Origin: Bacteroidota bacterium
GTDB taxonomy: Bacteria > Bacteroidota > Ignavibacteria > Kapaibacteriales > UBA961
NCBI GenBank assembly: GCA_009919265.1
Contig: RGCF01000007.1
Location: 1-63,270, forward strand
Direction: 5' to 3'
DNA: 63,270 nt
Position 1 is the stretch's first letter; each line of letters opens with the position of its first letter. Made by a program: the position numbers and the translations under genes. Shown here in pieces: positions 35,802 to 44,724 of the stretch. The notes under the pieces were generated by a model. It saw nothing but the letters and a program-made list of their open reading frames with translations. It was not told the origin of the DNA and did not search any database.

Positions 35802-37163
35802 ATGAAGAAACTTATCATCATCATTTCAGCGCTCACTTCAATAGTTTATACCAATGCTAAACAATCCACTAAATCGGATTCTTTGAGATATAAAGGCGCT
35901 CAGTTTGTACATGATTGGAATGCAAAGATGACAGACATCATCATGGAAGATGGATTTTCACCGGCAGTCATTGCAAAACATTATGCCTATGCAAATATTG
36001 CAGCTTATACTGCAGCACAGCCTGGCTTTTCAAAGTTATATCGCCCATTGACCGGACAAATCAATCAGTTTACAAATCCTCCAATGCCTGATACTTCACA
36101 AATCTATGATTGGAGACTTTGCGCAATTGCAGCATATCGAACAATTGTCAATAAAGTACTATACCGTTCTCAGTATGCTGACAGCATGTACAAAGCACAA
36201 GTAAATGAAATAGAAAGTGAATATGAACAAGTGAATGATGGTGATGAGATTGTCACGCGTTCAATTAAACATGGTGAGAGTGTTGCTAAATATGCAATCT
36301 CTTGGTTCAAAGATGATGGGCATATCAAGAATCAAGGAAGACCTCGCTATAATTTCCCAAGAGGAAAAGGAAATTGGATGCCCACACCACCTGAGTTTGC
36401 AGACCCACTCGATCCATGGTTCAAAACAATGCGTCCTCTCGTCCTTGATTCTGCAAGACAGTTTGCACCACTTCCTCCGATCACCTATGATGAAACTCCA
36501 AATTCTCCATTCTATGATCAAGTAATGCAAGTGTATATCGCTTCAAAAAATTTGGATCCAGATCAAAAAGAAATCGCTGCATTTTGGGATTGCAATCCAA
36601 TAAAAGCATGGCATCAAGGACATTTTGTTTTTAATACAAGACAAATATCTCCAGGCGGACACTGGATGGCTTTAACAAAAGTTGGTTGCGATCATGCACA
36701 AGCAAATATGATGGAAGCTATTGAAGCATATACGCTGGTAGGTATTTCATTATTCGATGCTTTTATTTCTGCATGGACTGAAAAATATACTTCTCATAGT
36801 ATCAGACCAGTAACTTTCATCAATAAGTTTATTGATTCAACTTGGGAGCCATTTCTACAAACACCACCATTTCCTGAACATATAAGTGGACATAGCACAA
36901 TCTCTGCTGCAAGCGCTGAAATTTTAACTAGACTTTTCGGTGAATTTCCTTATGCTGATTCCACTGAAATTCGATTTGGTCTTCCTATTCGATCTTTTCG
37001 CAATTATCATGATGCAGCATATGAAGCATCCATCAGTAGAATTTATGGTGGAATTCATTTTCGTAGAGGGTGTGATGAAGGAAATAGATTAGGCAAAGAA
37101 ATTGGCGCTTATGTTTGGGACAGGCTACATCTCAGAAAACCGCGCGAACAATCTAAAGAATAA
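35802..37163 (+). CDS. Vanadium-dependent haloperoxidase / PAP2-superfamily phosphatase
   Basis: 453 residues with a signal peptide (KKLIIIISALTSIVYTNA). The three vanadate/phosphate-binding motifs of the superfamily are present near the C-terminus in order: EKYTSHSIRP (K-x6-RP), HISGHSTIS (SGH) and ISRIYGGIHF (SR-x5-H, with the apical His). The spacing and length favour the haloperoxidase-like subgroup over small lipid phosphatases. Whether it oxidises halides or removes phosphate cannot be told from sequence. It is exported, with pfkA starting five bases after its stop. Confidence 0.85.
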   Translation: MKKLIIIISALTSIVYTNAKQSTKSDSLRYKGAQFVHDWNAKMTDIIMEDGFSPAVIAKHYAYANIAAYTAAQPGFSKLYRPLTGQINQFTNPPMPDTSQIYDWRLCAIAAYRTIVNKVLYRSQYADSMYKAQVNEIESEYEQVNDGDEIVTRSIKHGESVAKYAISWFKDDGHIKNQGRPRYNFPRGKGNWMPTPPEFADPLDPWFKTMRPLVLDSARQFAPLPPITYDETPNSPFYDQVMQVYIASKNLDPDQKEIAAFWDCNPIKAWHQGHFVFNTRQISPGGHWMALTKVGCDHAQANMMEAIEAYTLVGISLFDAFISAWTEKYTSHSIRPVTFINKFIDSTWEPFLQTPPFPEHISGHSTISAASAEILTRLFGEFPYADSTEIRFGLPIRSFRNYHDAAYEASISRIYGGIHFRRGCDEGNRLGKEIGAYVWDRLHLRKPREQSKE

Positions 37164-37168
37164 TTCTA

Positions 37169-38272
37169 ATGTCAAAAACGATTGCAATAAGCACAGGCGG
37201 TGGTGATGCACCGGGTTTAAATGCGGTTATTAGATCAGCAGTATTATCTGCGCATCAAAAAGGGTGGAAATGCATCGGGATTCGCAATGGATTTAATGGA
37301 TTATTATCTCCTGAAATGTTTCATTCCGTGGGTGGAGGCACATTCGAATTGACTCCTGAATCTGTAAGGGGTATCACACACTTAGGTGGAACAATTCTTG
37401 GTTCAACAAATAAAGGTAATCCACTCTATTTTCCAATCAAACAACAAGATGGAAGCATAACTAAAATCGATAGAACAGATGAAGTTATTGCAGCATTGAA
37501 CTCACTCAACGTCGACGCACTTATTTCAATTGGTGGAGATGGTTCAATGGAGATTGCTCATGCACTTGCACAAAAAGGAATGCAAGTGATTGGGGTTCCA
37601 AAAACAATTGACAATGACTTGGAAAAGACAAGTGCCACATTTGGTTTCGAAACAGCTGTTGAATTTTCAACCAATTGTATTGATAGATTGCATTCAACTG
37701 CCGAAGCACATGAAAGAGTAATGATTGTAGAGGTGATGGGTAGAAATGCCGGTTGGATAGCTCTGCATTCAGGAATAGCAGGTACCGCAGACTGCATTCT
37801 CATTCCAGAAATTCCCTATTCGATTGAATCGATCATAAAGAAAATCAATGAAAGAGAATCCAAAGGACATCATTTTTCTATCATTGTCATCGCAGAAGGT
37901 GCAATGCCGAAAGATGGAGAAGTATCAACAATTGAACATTCTTCAGGGAATACTGTAAGACTTGGCGGTGCGGGTGAAAAATTACTTCATGAAATTGAAC
38001 GACGCACATCAAAAGAGATACGACTTGTCGTCCTTGGTCATTTACAAAGGGGCGGAATGCCAACCGCCAATGATAGATTGCTTGCCCTACGATTTGGTGC
38101 ATCTGCAGTTAGGGCAATTGAAGAAGGTCATACAGATGTCATGGTTGCGCTTGCTCCCCCTGATGTTATCAATGTACCTCTCTCAGAAATTGCTAAAAGA
38201 ACAAAACTGGTACCGGTGAATAGCGATATCGTTCGAACAGCAAAAGAAATCGGAATCAATTTTGGTGACTGA
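37169..38272 (+). CDS. pfkA: 6-phosphofructokinase (atypical, ATP-type Gly with PPi-type Lys)
   Basis: 367 residues. TGGGDAPGLNAVI nucleotide-binding start, GGDGS with Gly125 and PKTIDNDLEKT with Lys145, then MGRNAGWIAL and GHLQRGG. At the position of E. coli Gly104 it has Gly (points to ATP), while at Gly124 it has Lys, the residue of PPi-dependent enzymes. Such mixed enzymes form a known group in which ATP use is usual. It catalyses the committing step of glycolysis. The mutL gene starts at the base directly after its stop codon. Confidence 0.92.
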   Translation: MSKTIAISTGGGDAPGLNAVIRSAVLSAHQKGWKCIGIRNGFNGLLSPEMFHSVGGGTFELTPESVRGITHLGGTILGSTNKGNPLYFPIKQQDGSITKIDRTDEVIAALNSLNVDALISIGGDGSMEIAHALAQKGMQVIGVPKTIDNDLEKTSATFGFETAVEFSTNCIDRLHSTAEAHERVMIVEVMGRNAGWIALHSGIAGTADCILIPEIPYSIESIIKKINERESKGHHFSIIVIAEGAMPKDGEVSTIEHSSGNTVRLGGAGEKLLHEIERRTSKEIRLVVLGHLQRGGMPTANDRLLALRFGASAVRAIEEGHTDVMVALAPPDVINVPLSEIAKRTKLVPVNSDIVRTAKEIGINFGD

Positions 38273-40120
38273 ATGAATAATCTTCCCATACAAACTATTG
38301 CTTTACTCCCTGATCACATAGCAAATCAGATAGCTGCCGGCGAAGTGGTACAAAGGCCCGAATCAATTATCAAAGAATTGGTTGAGAATGCAATTGATGC
38401 AAGCGCTAGCTCAATTATTGTCATTGTACATAAAGCTGGTAAACAAGCAATCCATGTTATTGACAATGGATCTGGAATGCAAAAGGATGATGTTATTCTC
38501 AGCATCCAAAGACATGCAACAAGTAAAATCAAAACATCTCAAGACTTAGAAAGAATATCCACTTTGGGGTTCCGTGGTGAAGCATTGGCATCCATTGCAG
38601 CTGTCTCACATTTGGAAATCAAAACTAGAACTTCTGATTCAGAGCACGGTTGGTCTCTAACGATTGAACCATTGGAAGAGCATGTTCTCGAACCATGCCA
38701 AACCGATATTGGCACGCAAGTAATTGTGAAAAACATGTTTTTTAATGTACCAGCAAGAAAGAAGTTTCTTAAATCTGACCTCGTTGAATTCAGAACTATC
38801 TCTGAAACAATGTATCGAGCTGCATTAAGTCACCCCGAATGTAGATTTACATTTTATGATGGCGATACACTTGTTTTTGATGTTCAGCAATCCGATTTGC
38901 TTGGAAGAATTGAAGCACTCTACGGGAAAGAGGTATCACAAGGACTTTTACCTTTACATCATGAAACACTTGAAGTAGTTATCACAGGTTTTGTTGGACT
39001 TCCCCATTTGGCAAAGCAATCACGTGCCGGCCAACATTTTTTCATGAATTCCAGACCAATCATTAGTAGATCACTATCCCATGCAGTGTTTCAGCCTTTT
39101 GAACATCTAATAGAAAAGAATATGCATCCATTTTTTGTTGTGAATCTTACATTAGATCCTACAAAAGTTGATGTCAATGTTCACCCACAAAAACACGAAG
39201 TAAAATTTGAATATGAACGTGGAATTTACAATGCCATTCATCAAGCTGTAAGCAATGCATTGTCAAAAGCCCATATCATACCTGAAATGCAATTCAGAGA
39301 TCAAGTTTCTGATCAACCATTTGAACGACTCAGCATTGCAACACAATTCGGTTCAAAAACTCCTGACGCTCCATTATATGTCAATCGACTAACTGGTGAA
39401 ATAATTCACCAGACTGATCATAATCCATCATTTCAACTATCAGATTCAGGAAACATTACACCTCAACATCGCACTGCTTTTGAACATTTGTTTGGGAGCG
39501 AAGAATCTCTCATTCAATCTCGTGAGCAAGAACAACAATCTCCGCAAAAAATCTTAGGATCAATGTGGCAATTACATGCCAAATATATCTTCGTTCAACA
39601 TGAAGAAGGCGTGATGATTATCGACCAACATGCAGCGCATGAACGCATACTATATGAGCGTGCATTAAAAGCTCTCAATGAACAAGGAATGCAGGGGCAA
39701 TCATTACTATTTCCAATCCCCTTGCAACTTCTTCCCGAAGATCAATTGGTCTTTATGCAAATCAGAACTGATCTTGAAAAATTAGGATTTACATTTGTTG
39801 AACATCATGGGCAAGTCAATATTACTTCTGTACCGTTTGACATTTCAGCAGGTACAGAACATGAAGCTGTTCAGGATATCATCACACAATTCAGAGAATA
39901 TGAAGAACTTAGATCACAAAGTAGTAGAGACAATTTAGCTGCATCCATGGGGTGTAGAGCAGCAATAAAAGCCGGGCACATCTTGACTGTAGATGAAATG
40001 AAGTCACTTGTTCAAGATCTGTTTGCTTGCGATATGCCAGGAGTTTGCCCTCATGGTAGGCCTATCGTTTTGGAAATGCAATTGCGTGAATTTGATCGCA
40101 GATTTGGGCGAACATCGTAA
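38273..40120 (+). CDS. mutL: DNA mismatch repair protein MutL
   Basis: 615 residues. GHKL ATPase motifs: AAGEVVQRPESIIKELVENA (about 20-38), NGSGM and TLGFRGEALASIAAV. C-terminal endonuclease motif DQHAAHERILYE (Asp451; DQHA-x2-E-x4-E), plus GCRAAIKAGHILT and CPHGRP, so this MutL should be a nicking endonuclease like those of species without MutH. No mutS is in the window. It starts at the base after the pfkA stop; the 125 bp to ftsH hold the palindrome at 40200. Confidence 0.95.
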   Translation: MNNLPIQTIALLPDHIANQIAAGEVVQRPESIIKELVENAIDASASSIIVIVHKAGKQAIHVIDNGSGMQKDDVILSIQRHATSKIKTSQDLERISTLGFRGEALASIAAVSHLEIKTRTSDSEHGWSLTIEPLEEHVLEPCQTDIGTQVIVKNMFFNVPARKKFLKSDLVEFRTISETMYRAALSHPECRFTFYDGDTLVFDVQQSDLLGRIEALYGKEVSQGLLPLHHETLEVVITGFVGLPHLAKQSRAGQHFFMNSRPIISRSLSHAVFQPFEHLIEKNMHPFFVVNLTLDPTKVDVNVHPQKHEVKFEYERGIYNAIHQAVSNALSKAHIIPEMQFRDQVSDQPFERLSIATQFGSKTPDAPLYVNRLTGEIIHQTDHNPSFQLSDSGNITPQHRTAFEHLFGSEESLIQSREQEQQSPQKILGSMWQLHAKYIFVQHEEGVMIIDQHAAHERILYERALKALNEQGMQGQSLLFPIPLQLLPEDQLVFMQIRTDLEKLGFTFVEHHGQVNITSVPFDISAGTEHEAVQDIITQFREYEELRSQSSRDNLAASMGCRAAIKAGHILTVDEMKSLVQDLFACDMPGVCPHGRPIVLEMQLREFDRRFGRTS

Positions 40121-40199
40121 ATATCACCATTTTATATTATTTTTAGTTTGCAATCAATGATTGTGGACACATATTCGTCACTCATATCTATTCACTATT

Positions 40200-40214
40200 T
40201 CGAACTATGTTCGA
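40200..40214. promoter_or_regulatory. Palindromic possible operator before ftsH
   Basis: Perfect dyad TCGAAC-TAT-GTTCGA, 31 bp before the ftsH ATG. It looks like the CGAAC-N4-GTTCG SOS box of the LexA/DinR type but with a three-base spacer. No regulator gene is next to it. Confidence 0.4.
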
Positions 40215-40245
40215 TTATGCTCAAAGCCTTTGGAGCCTTTAACTC

Positions 40246-42303
40246 ATGATGAACAATATGAATCAAAATTCCGAACAAAATACATCCGACAAAAAATCTA
40301 CAAGAACACCAAAGAGAGATGAAAAATCTTCCGGTCCAAAACCTAATTTTCGCAAATCGGGAAATGATCTTCGCGGAGGACAAGGTCCTGGTGAATCACC
40401 TACTGGTAGATTCATGCGATCATTACTCATTTGGGGTGCAATGTTTTCTGGTATTGTGATCGTTTACATGCTAATGCATGCAAATCAAAAAAAAGAGTGG
40501 GCAATTTCTTATACGCAATACAAAACTTTACTCACTGAAAATAAAATTGCCTCAGCAACAATTGAAAAATCTCAATTTAATCGATATGTATTCAGAGGAA
40601 CACTGAAAGAACAGATATCAATGAATGTTGATAATGGCAAATTCACCTATATTCAACATTTCACTACAGAACTTGGATTTCTTGATTCTTCTATGGAGAA
40701 AGAATGGTCTGACCGTGGAATTTATTGGGTATACAAAGAAGGCGATAGCCCATGGTGGGGGATGCTCATTTCTATCTTACCGTGGCTTGCATTGATTATT
40801 GTGTACATGTTTGTAATGAGAAGAATGCAAAATGGTGGTGGACCAAAAGGTATTTTCTCATTTGGAAAAGCAAGAGTACGAATGCTTAATGAAGGTCAAG
40901 GCAATCGCGTGATGTTCACTGATGTAGCAGGATGCGATGAAGCAAAATATGAATTGCAAGAAGTTGTTGAATTTCTTCGTGATCCTGGAAAATTTCAAAA
41001 ACTAGGCGGAAAGATTCCAAGAGGTGTTTTATTGCTTGGTCCTCCTGGCACTGGAAAAACTCTATTGGCTCGAGCAGTTTCCGGTGAAGCGAATGTTCCA
41101 TTTTTCTCAATCTCTGGTGCAGACTTTGTAGAGATGTTTGTTGGAGTTGGAGCAAGTCGTGTTCGAGATTTATTTGAACAAGCAAAAAAGAGTGCTCCAT
41201 GCCTTGTGTTCATTGATGAAATTGATGCCGTTGGAAGACAACGCGGAGCAGGTCTTGGAGGTGGTCATGATGAGCGTGAACAAACATTGAATCAATTATT
41301 GGTAGAAATGGATGGTTTCGAACAGAATAGTGGGATCATCATCATAGCTGCCACAAATAGACCTGATGTTCTTGATGCGGCTTTATTAAGACCCGGAAGA
41401 TTTGACAGACAGGTAGTGGTGGATAGACCAGATGTGAAAGGTCGTGAGGAAATCCTCAAAATTCACATGAAAAATATTCCGACACATGCAGATGTCAATC
41501 CTGAAATCATTGCAAGAGGTGTGACAATGGAAGATTTTGAAAATGCTAAAGATAAAATCATCATGGGCGTTGAACGCAAAAGCATGGTGATTTCAGATAA
41601 AGAAAAAGAAGTCACTGCATATCACGAGGTTGGTCATGCACTTGCAGGAAAACTTCTGCAATTGAGTGATCCGGTGCACAAAGTGACAATCATTCCTCGT
41701 GGCAGGGCATTGGGAGTAACATCATATCTTCCATCCGAAGAAATGCATTCTTATTCTCGTGAATATCTTGAAACTAGGATTGTGACGCTATTAGCTGGCA
41801 GGGCAGCAGAAAGAGTTGTATTCAATCAACTCACAACAGGTGCAGGAAATGATCTTGAACGTGCTACCGGTCTAGCCCGGAAAATGGTATGTGAATGGGG
41901 CATGAGTGATGCTGTTGGACCTGTTATGGTTGCCAATAAGCAAGAAGAAGTTTTTCTTGGAAGAGAGATAGCTCAAAAAAGTGATATCAGTGAACAAACT
42001 GCTCAACTTGTAGATACAGAAGTAAAAGCAATACTCGTTAAAGCAAGCAATTCAGCTGAAGAATTGCTCAAAAACAATATCGAACTACTTCACAAGGTTT
42101 CGAAAATTCTCTTAGAAAGAGAAACAATTGATGGCGAGGAATTAGACAAAATCATAAGAGGCGAAGAATTACCTCCATTGACTATTATTTCCAAATTGGA
42201 GAAATTTGCTAAAGATTTGCCAAGAAATGAGCAGTCAATACCAAACGAACAAAAAGATGAACCTGCGAAAGAGTCAATGAAAGACCAAGAAAGCGCAGGT
42301 TAA
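40246..42303 (+). CDS. ftsH: ATP-dependent zinc metalloprotease FtsH with a shortened AAA+ lid
   Basis: 685 residues. Two transmembrane helices (about 63-82 and 165-190) bracket a short periplasmic domain. AAA+ motifs: GPPGTGKT (Walker A, about 265), [11 protein letters not shown] (Walker B), and the second region of homology [20 protein letters not shown]. Zinc site HEVGH (His460) and the [12 protein letters not shown] Asp are intact. After PEIIARG (Gly425) it goes directly to [16 protein letters not shown]; about 27 residues of the usual TPGF-GADLANLV-NEAALLAAR lid segment are absent. The frame is kept. An alternative is a collapsed assembly; the protease half looks complete. A GGAG lies 11 bases upstream. 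Confidence 0.9.
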   Translation: MMNNMNQNSEQNTSDKKSTRTPKRDEKSSGPKPNFRKSGNDLRGGQGPGESPTGRFMRSLLIWGAMFSGIVIVYMLMHANQKKEWAISYTQYKTLLTENKIASATIEKSQFNRYVFRGTLKEQISMNVDNGKFTYIQHFTTELGFLDSSMEKEWSDRGIYWVYKEGDSPWWGMLISILPWLALIIVYMFVMRRMQNGGGPKGIFSFGKARVRMLNEGQGNRVMFTDVAGCDEAKYELQEVVEFLRDPGKFQKLGGKIPRGVLLLGPPGTGKTLLARAVSGEANVPFFSISGADFVEMFVGVGASRVRDLFEQAKKSAPCLVFIDEIDAVGRQRGAGLGGGHDEREQTLNQLLVEMDGFEQNSGIIIIAATNRPDVLDAALLRPGRFDRQVVVDRPDVKGREEILKIHMKNIPTHADVNPEIIARGVTMEDFENAKDKIIMGVERKSMVISDKEKEVTAYHEVGHALAGKLLQLSDPVHKVTIIPRGRALGVTSYLPSEEMHSYSREYLETRIVTLLAGRAAERVVFNQLTTGAGNDLERATGLARKMVCEWGMSDAVGPVMVANKQEEVFLGREIAQKSDISEQTAQLVDTEVKAILVKASNSAEELLKNNIELLHKVSKILLERETIDGEELDKIIRGEELPPLTIISKLEKFAKDLPRNEQSIPNEQKDEPAKESMKDQESAG

Positions 42304-42336
42304 TCAAACACATTTCATGTGAATTGTTGATTTTTG

Positions 42337-42374
42337 CATGCCCCTTTCATTGTTTGAATGGGGCATGTTTCTTT
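42337..42374 (+). terminator. Probable terminator after ftsH
   Basis: CATGCCCC / GGGGCATG, with an inner TTCA / TGAA pair after one mismatch, then TTTCTTTC. The broken T run makes it moderate. It ends before the holB start at 42390. Confidence 0.6.
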
Positions 42375-42389
42375 CACAGAGATGCAGAT

Positions 42390-43586
42390 ATGGGATTTTC
42401 CAACGTCATAGCACAACAAAGAGTAAAAGCAATGCTCTCCGGCGCAATCAAGTCGGGGGCCATTGCACATGCATATTGTTTTTATGGTGAAGAAGGGATT
42501 GGAAAAGATGCTCTGGCAATCTCATTGGCACAAATTCTCAATTGCAACAATCCAATATCAGTATCAGATGGAACTGTCGATTCATGCGGTAAATGCAAGA
42601 ATTGCCTGGATATCAATAGATTAGAACACCCCAATCTGATGTTTATCACTGCATTGCCGGCTGGTAAATCCACTGCAAAACTTGAGGACTCCCCCCTCTT
42701 ACAATTATCTGAAGAGAACTTAGCATTGTACAAAGAGGAAATCTCCCTCAAAGCTGAAGACCCCTATCATTCCATTTCTCTTCCGAATGCACAAACTATT
42801 CGAATTGCTTCCATCAGAGATATCAAAAAACAAGTAAAAATGACAGCCACACAAGATGGTCGCAGAGTGTTCATTCTGTCTCAAGCAGAAAGAATGAATA
42901 TGGAAGCAGCGAATGCATTTCTTAAAACCCTAGAAGAACCTCATGACAATATCACATTCATTCTGACAACTTCAAAAAAAGACGCTCTTCCGCAGACCAT
43001 TCTTTCCCGTTGCCAACAAGTGTATTGTGATATTCTTCCACAAACAGATTTAGCACATGCATTAATTGACAAACATGGCATGTCAATAACTGAAGCGCAG
43101 TTAATTCAGGCATTTGCTCAAGGTAGTTATGGCCGAGCGCTCGCATTTATGAATGAAGATATACAATCAATGCGAAGTGATATCATAGATGTTCTACGAA
43201 GTGCCTTAAAGAGAAAACACTATAGATTAGATTTAATGCAACAATTAGAACATGCGATAGCAGACAAAGACCGAACAAAACTAGAACTCATGCTAAGGAT
43301 GCTCGCATTATGGTTACGAGATTGTCATTATGCAGTGAATGTTTCAGACAGCAATGATGGGATCATGAATAGTGATCAAGTTGAATCGATTCGTAAATTT
43401 GCTAGTGCATTCCCTAATGCCGATTATCACTCAATACTGGAAATGATCGAATCATCAATAGAGCAGATTCGGAGAAATGTTAATGGAAGTCTTGTGATGT
43501 TTACAACGATGATGGCCTGTAGGGAGACATTCTTATTGAATACCAAAGAGTTTATTGATCATGCACCAACGGATTTATCACGATGA
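42390..43586 (+). CDS. holB: DNA polymerase III delta' subunit / clamp-loader ATPase
   Basis: 398 residues from ATG 42390 (MGFSNVIAQQRVKAMLSGAI). It shows the AAA+ clamp-loader pattern: HAYCFYGEEGIGKDALA (a Walker-A-like loop), CGKCKNCLDINRLEHPNL (Cys4 zinc module), QAERMNMEAANAFLKTLEEP (Walker B region, with Glu in place of Asp) and FILTTSKKDALPQTILSRCQ (sensor 1/SRC). The frame runs 22 codons further upstream without homology. Its last four bases overlap the next gene (ATGA). Confidence 0.9.
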   Translation: MGFSNVIAQQRVKAMLSGAIKSGAIAHAYCFYGEEGIGKDALAISLAQILNCNNPISVSDGTVDSCGKCKNCLDINRLEHPNLMFITALPAGKSTAKLEDSPLLQLSEENLALYKEEISLKAEDPYHSISLPNAQTIRIASIRDIKKQVKMTATQDGRRVFILSQAERMNMEAANAFLKTLEEPHDNITFILTTSKKDALPQTILSRCQQVYCDILPQTDLAHALIDKHGMSITEAQLIQAFAQGSYGRALAFMNEDIQSMRSDIIDVLRSALKRKHYRLDLMQQLEHAIADKDRTKLELMLRMLALWLRDCHYAVNVSDSNDGIMNSDQVESIRKFASAFPNADYHSILEMIESSIEQIRRNVNGSLVMFTTMMACRETFLLNTKEFIDHAPTDLSR

Positions 43587-44674
43587 CGCTTCTTGATCGA
43601 TATATCATCAGGCAGTTTCTTGCTACTTTCCTCTTTAGCATCCTAGCTTTGTGCATTATCTTTCTGATCGTGAATATCATGGAAACACTTGATAAATTCA
43701 TAGATCAACATATTTCTATTGAGTTAATCACAACATATTATTTGAGTTTCCTTCCCGAGATCATCAAATTACTCACACCAATTGCCATGCTTATGGCGGC
43801 ATTGTTCTCTATTGGAAAATTATCCAATCTCAATGAAATTACTGCCATGAAGTCTGGAGGAATGAGTTTATACCGATTAATGTTCCCATTATTCATCGTC
43901 AGTTTGTGTATCACAGGTTCGCATTTATATTTCAATGGCTGGATTGTTCCTGCATCAAATGCAAAGAAATTGTCGATAGAACGAAATGAATTAAAGAAAC
44001 AAACTATCTCTTCAACATTGTTTAATGTCTATCTCCGAGATTCAGATGTAAAAAACATCATCATGAATAATTATGATGGAATTCAGAAAGCTGGTTCAGG
44101 AATCATCATTGAAGAGTTTACTTCTGAATTGAATCCACGCATTAAACGCAGAATTGATGCAGAAAGATTACAATGGGATACGATATCGAAACAATGGATT
44201 GCGATCAGAGCGCATGAACGAATCTTATCCGAAGACTCAACATTCAAGGTTACGTTCATCTCCCATGATACCTTACCCGTAGAACTTCAAACGCGTCATG
44301 ATGATATCATAAGGATGCAACAAACACCTGATGAGCTCAATTATGATGAGCAAAAATCGTATATCTCTGCATTGGAACGAGGCGGGAAAGATACACGAAG
44401 ACAACTAATCGAATATCACGGACAATATGCATTCCCATTTGCAAATATCATTGTTATTCTTTTTGCCATTCCATTTTCTGCCATTCGAAAAAAAAGCGGA
44501 CTCGCACTTGAAATTGCAACAGCAATGATTGTATCATTTTTATATCTGGCATTCACTAAGATTGGTCAGAATATTGGATATTCAATGGAAATTGATCCAA
44601 TGCTCGTTGGTTGGTTTCCGAATATTCTCTTTTTCACAATAGCCATTCTCAATATCTTCAGAATGCGCACATGA
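43583..44674 (+). CDS. lptG: LptF/LptG-family lipopolysaccharide export permease
   Basis: 363 residues. N-terminal LLDRYIIRQFLATFLFSIL is typical of the YjgP/YjgQ (LptF/G) permeases. Three membrane helices come early (about 11-33, 50-80, 97-120), then a periplasmic jellyroll-like domain, and three helices at the C-terminus (AFPFANIIVILFAIPFSAIR to IAILNIFRM). Such proteins form the transmembrane part of the LptB2FG extractor that lifts LPS from the inner membrane. Its partner LptF and LptB are not in this window. It is translationally coupled to holB. Assignment as G versus F is a guess. Confidence 0.85.
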   Translation: MTLLDRYIIRQFLATFLFSILALCIIFLIVNIMETLDKFIDQHISIELITTYYLSFLPEIIKLLTPIAMLMAALFSIGKLSNLNEITAMKSGGMSLYRLMFPLFIVSLCITGSHLYFNGWIVPASNAKKLSIERNELKKQTISSTLFNVYLRDSDVKNIIMNNYDGIQKAGSGIIIEEFTSELNPRIKRRIDAERLQWDTISKQWIAIRAHERILSEDSTFKVTFISHDTLPVELQTRHDDIIRMQQTPDELNYDEQKSYISALERGGKDTRRQLIEYHGQYAFPFANIIVILFAIPFSAIRKKSGLALEIATAMIVSFLYLAFTKIGQNIGYSMEIDPMLVGWFPNILFFTIAILNIFRMRT

Positions 44675-44692
44675 TACTTTGAATGGATTTTG

Positions 44693-44700
44693 TAATTTTG
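44693..44700 (+). promoter_or_regulatory. Possible -7 element before the B12/GTPase gene
   Basis: TAATTTTG matches TAnnTTTG, 24 bp before the ATG. The -33 region does not match well, so this is a half-site only. Confidence 0.3.
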
Positions 44701-44724
44701 TTCTGAATTTATTGAGTGTATAAC

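Noticed and set aside
41500-41540. Frameshift in ftsH as the cause of the missing lid
   Set aside because: The reading frame is continuous through the junction, so it is an in-frame loss, not a shift.
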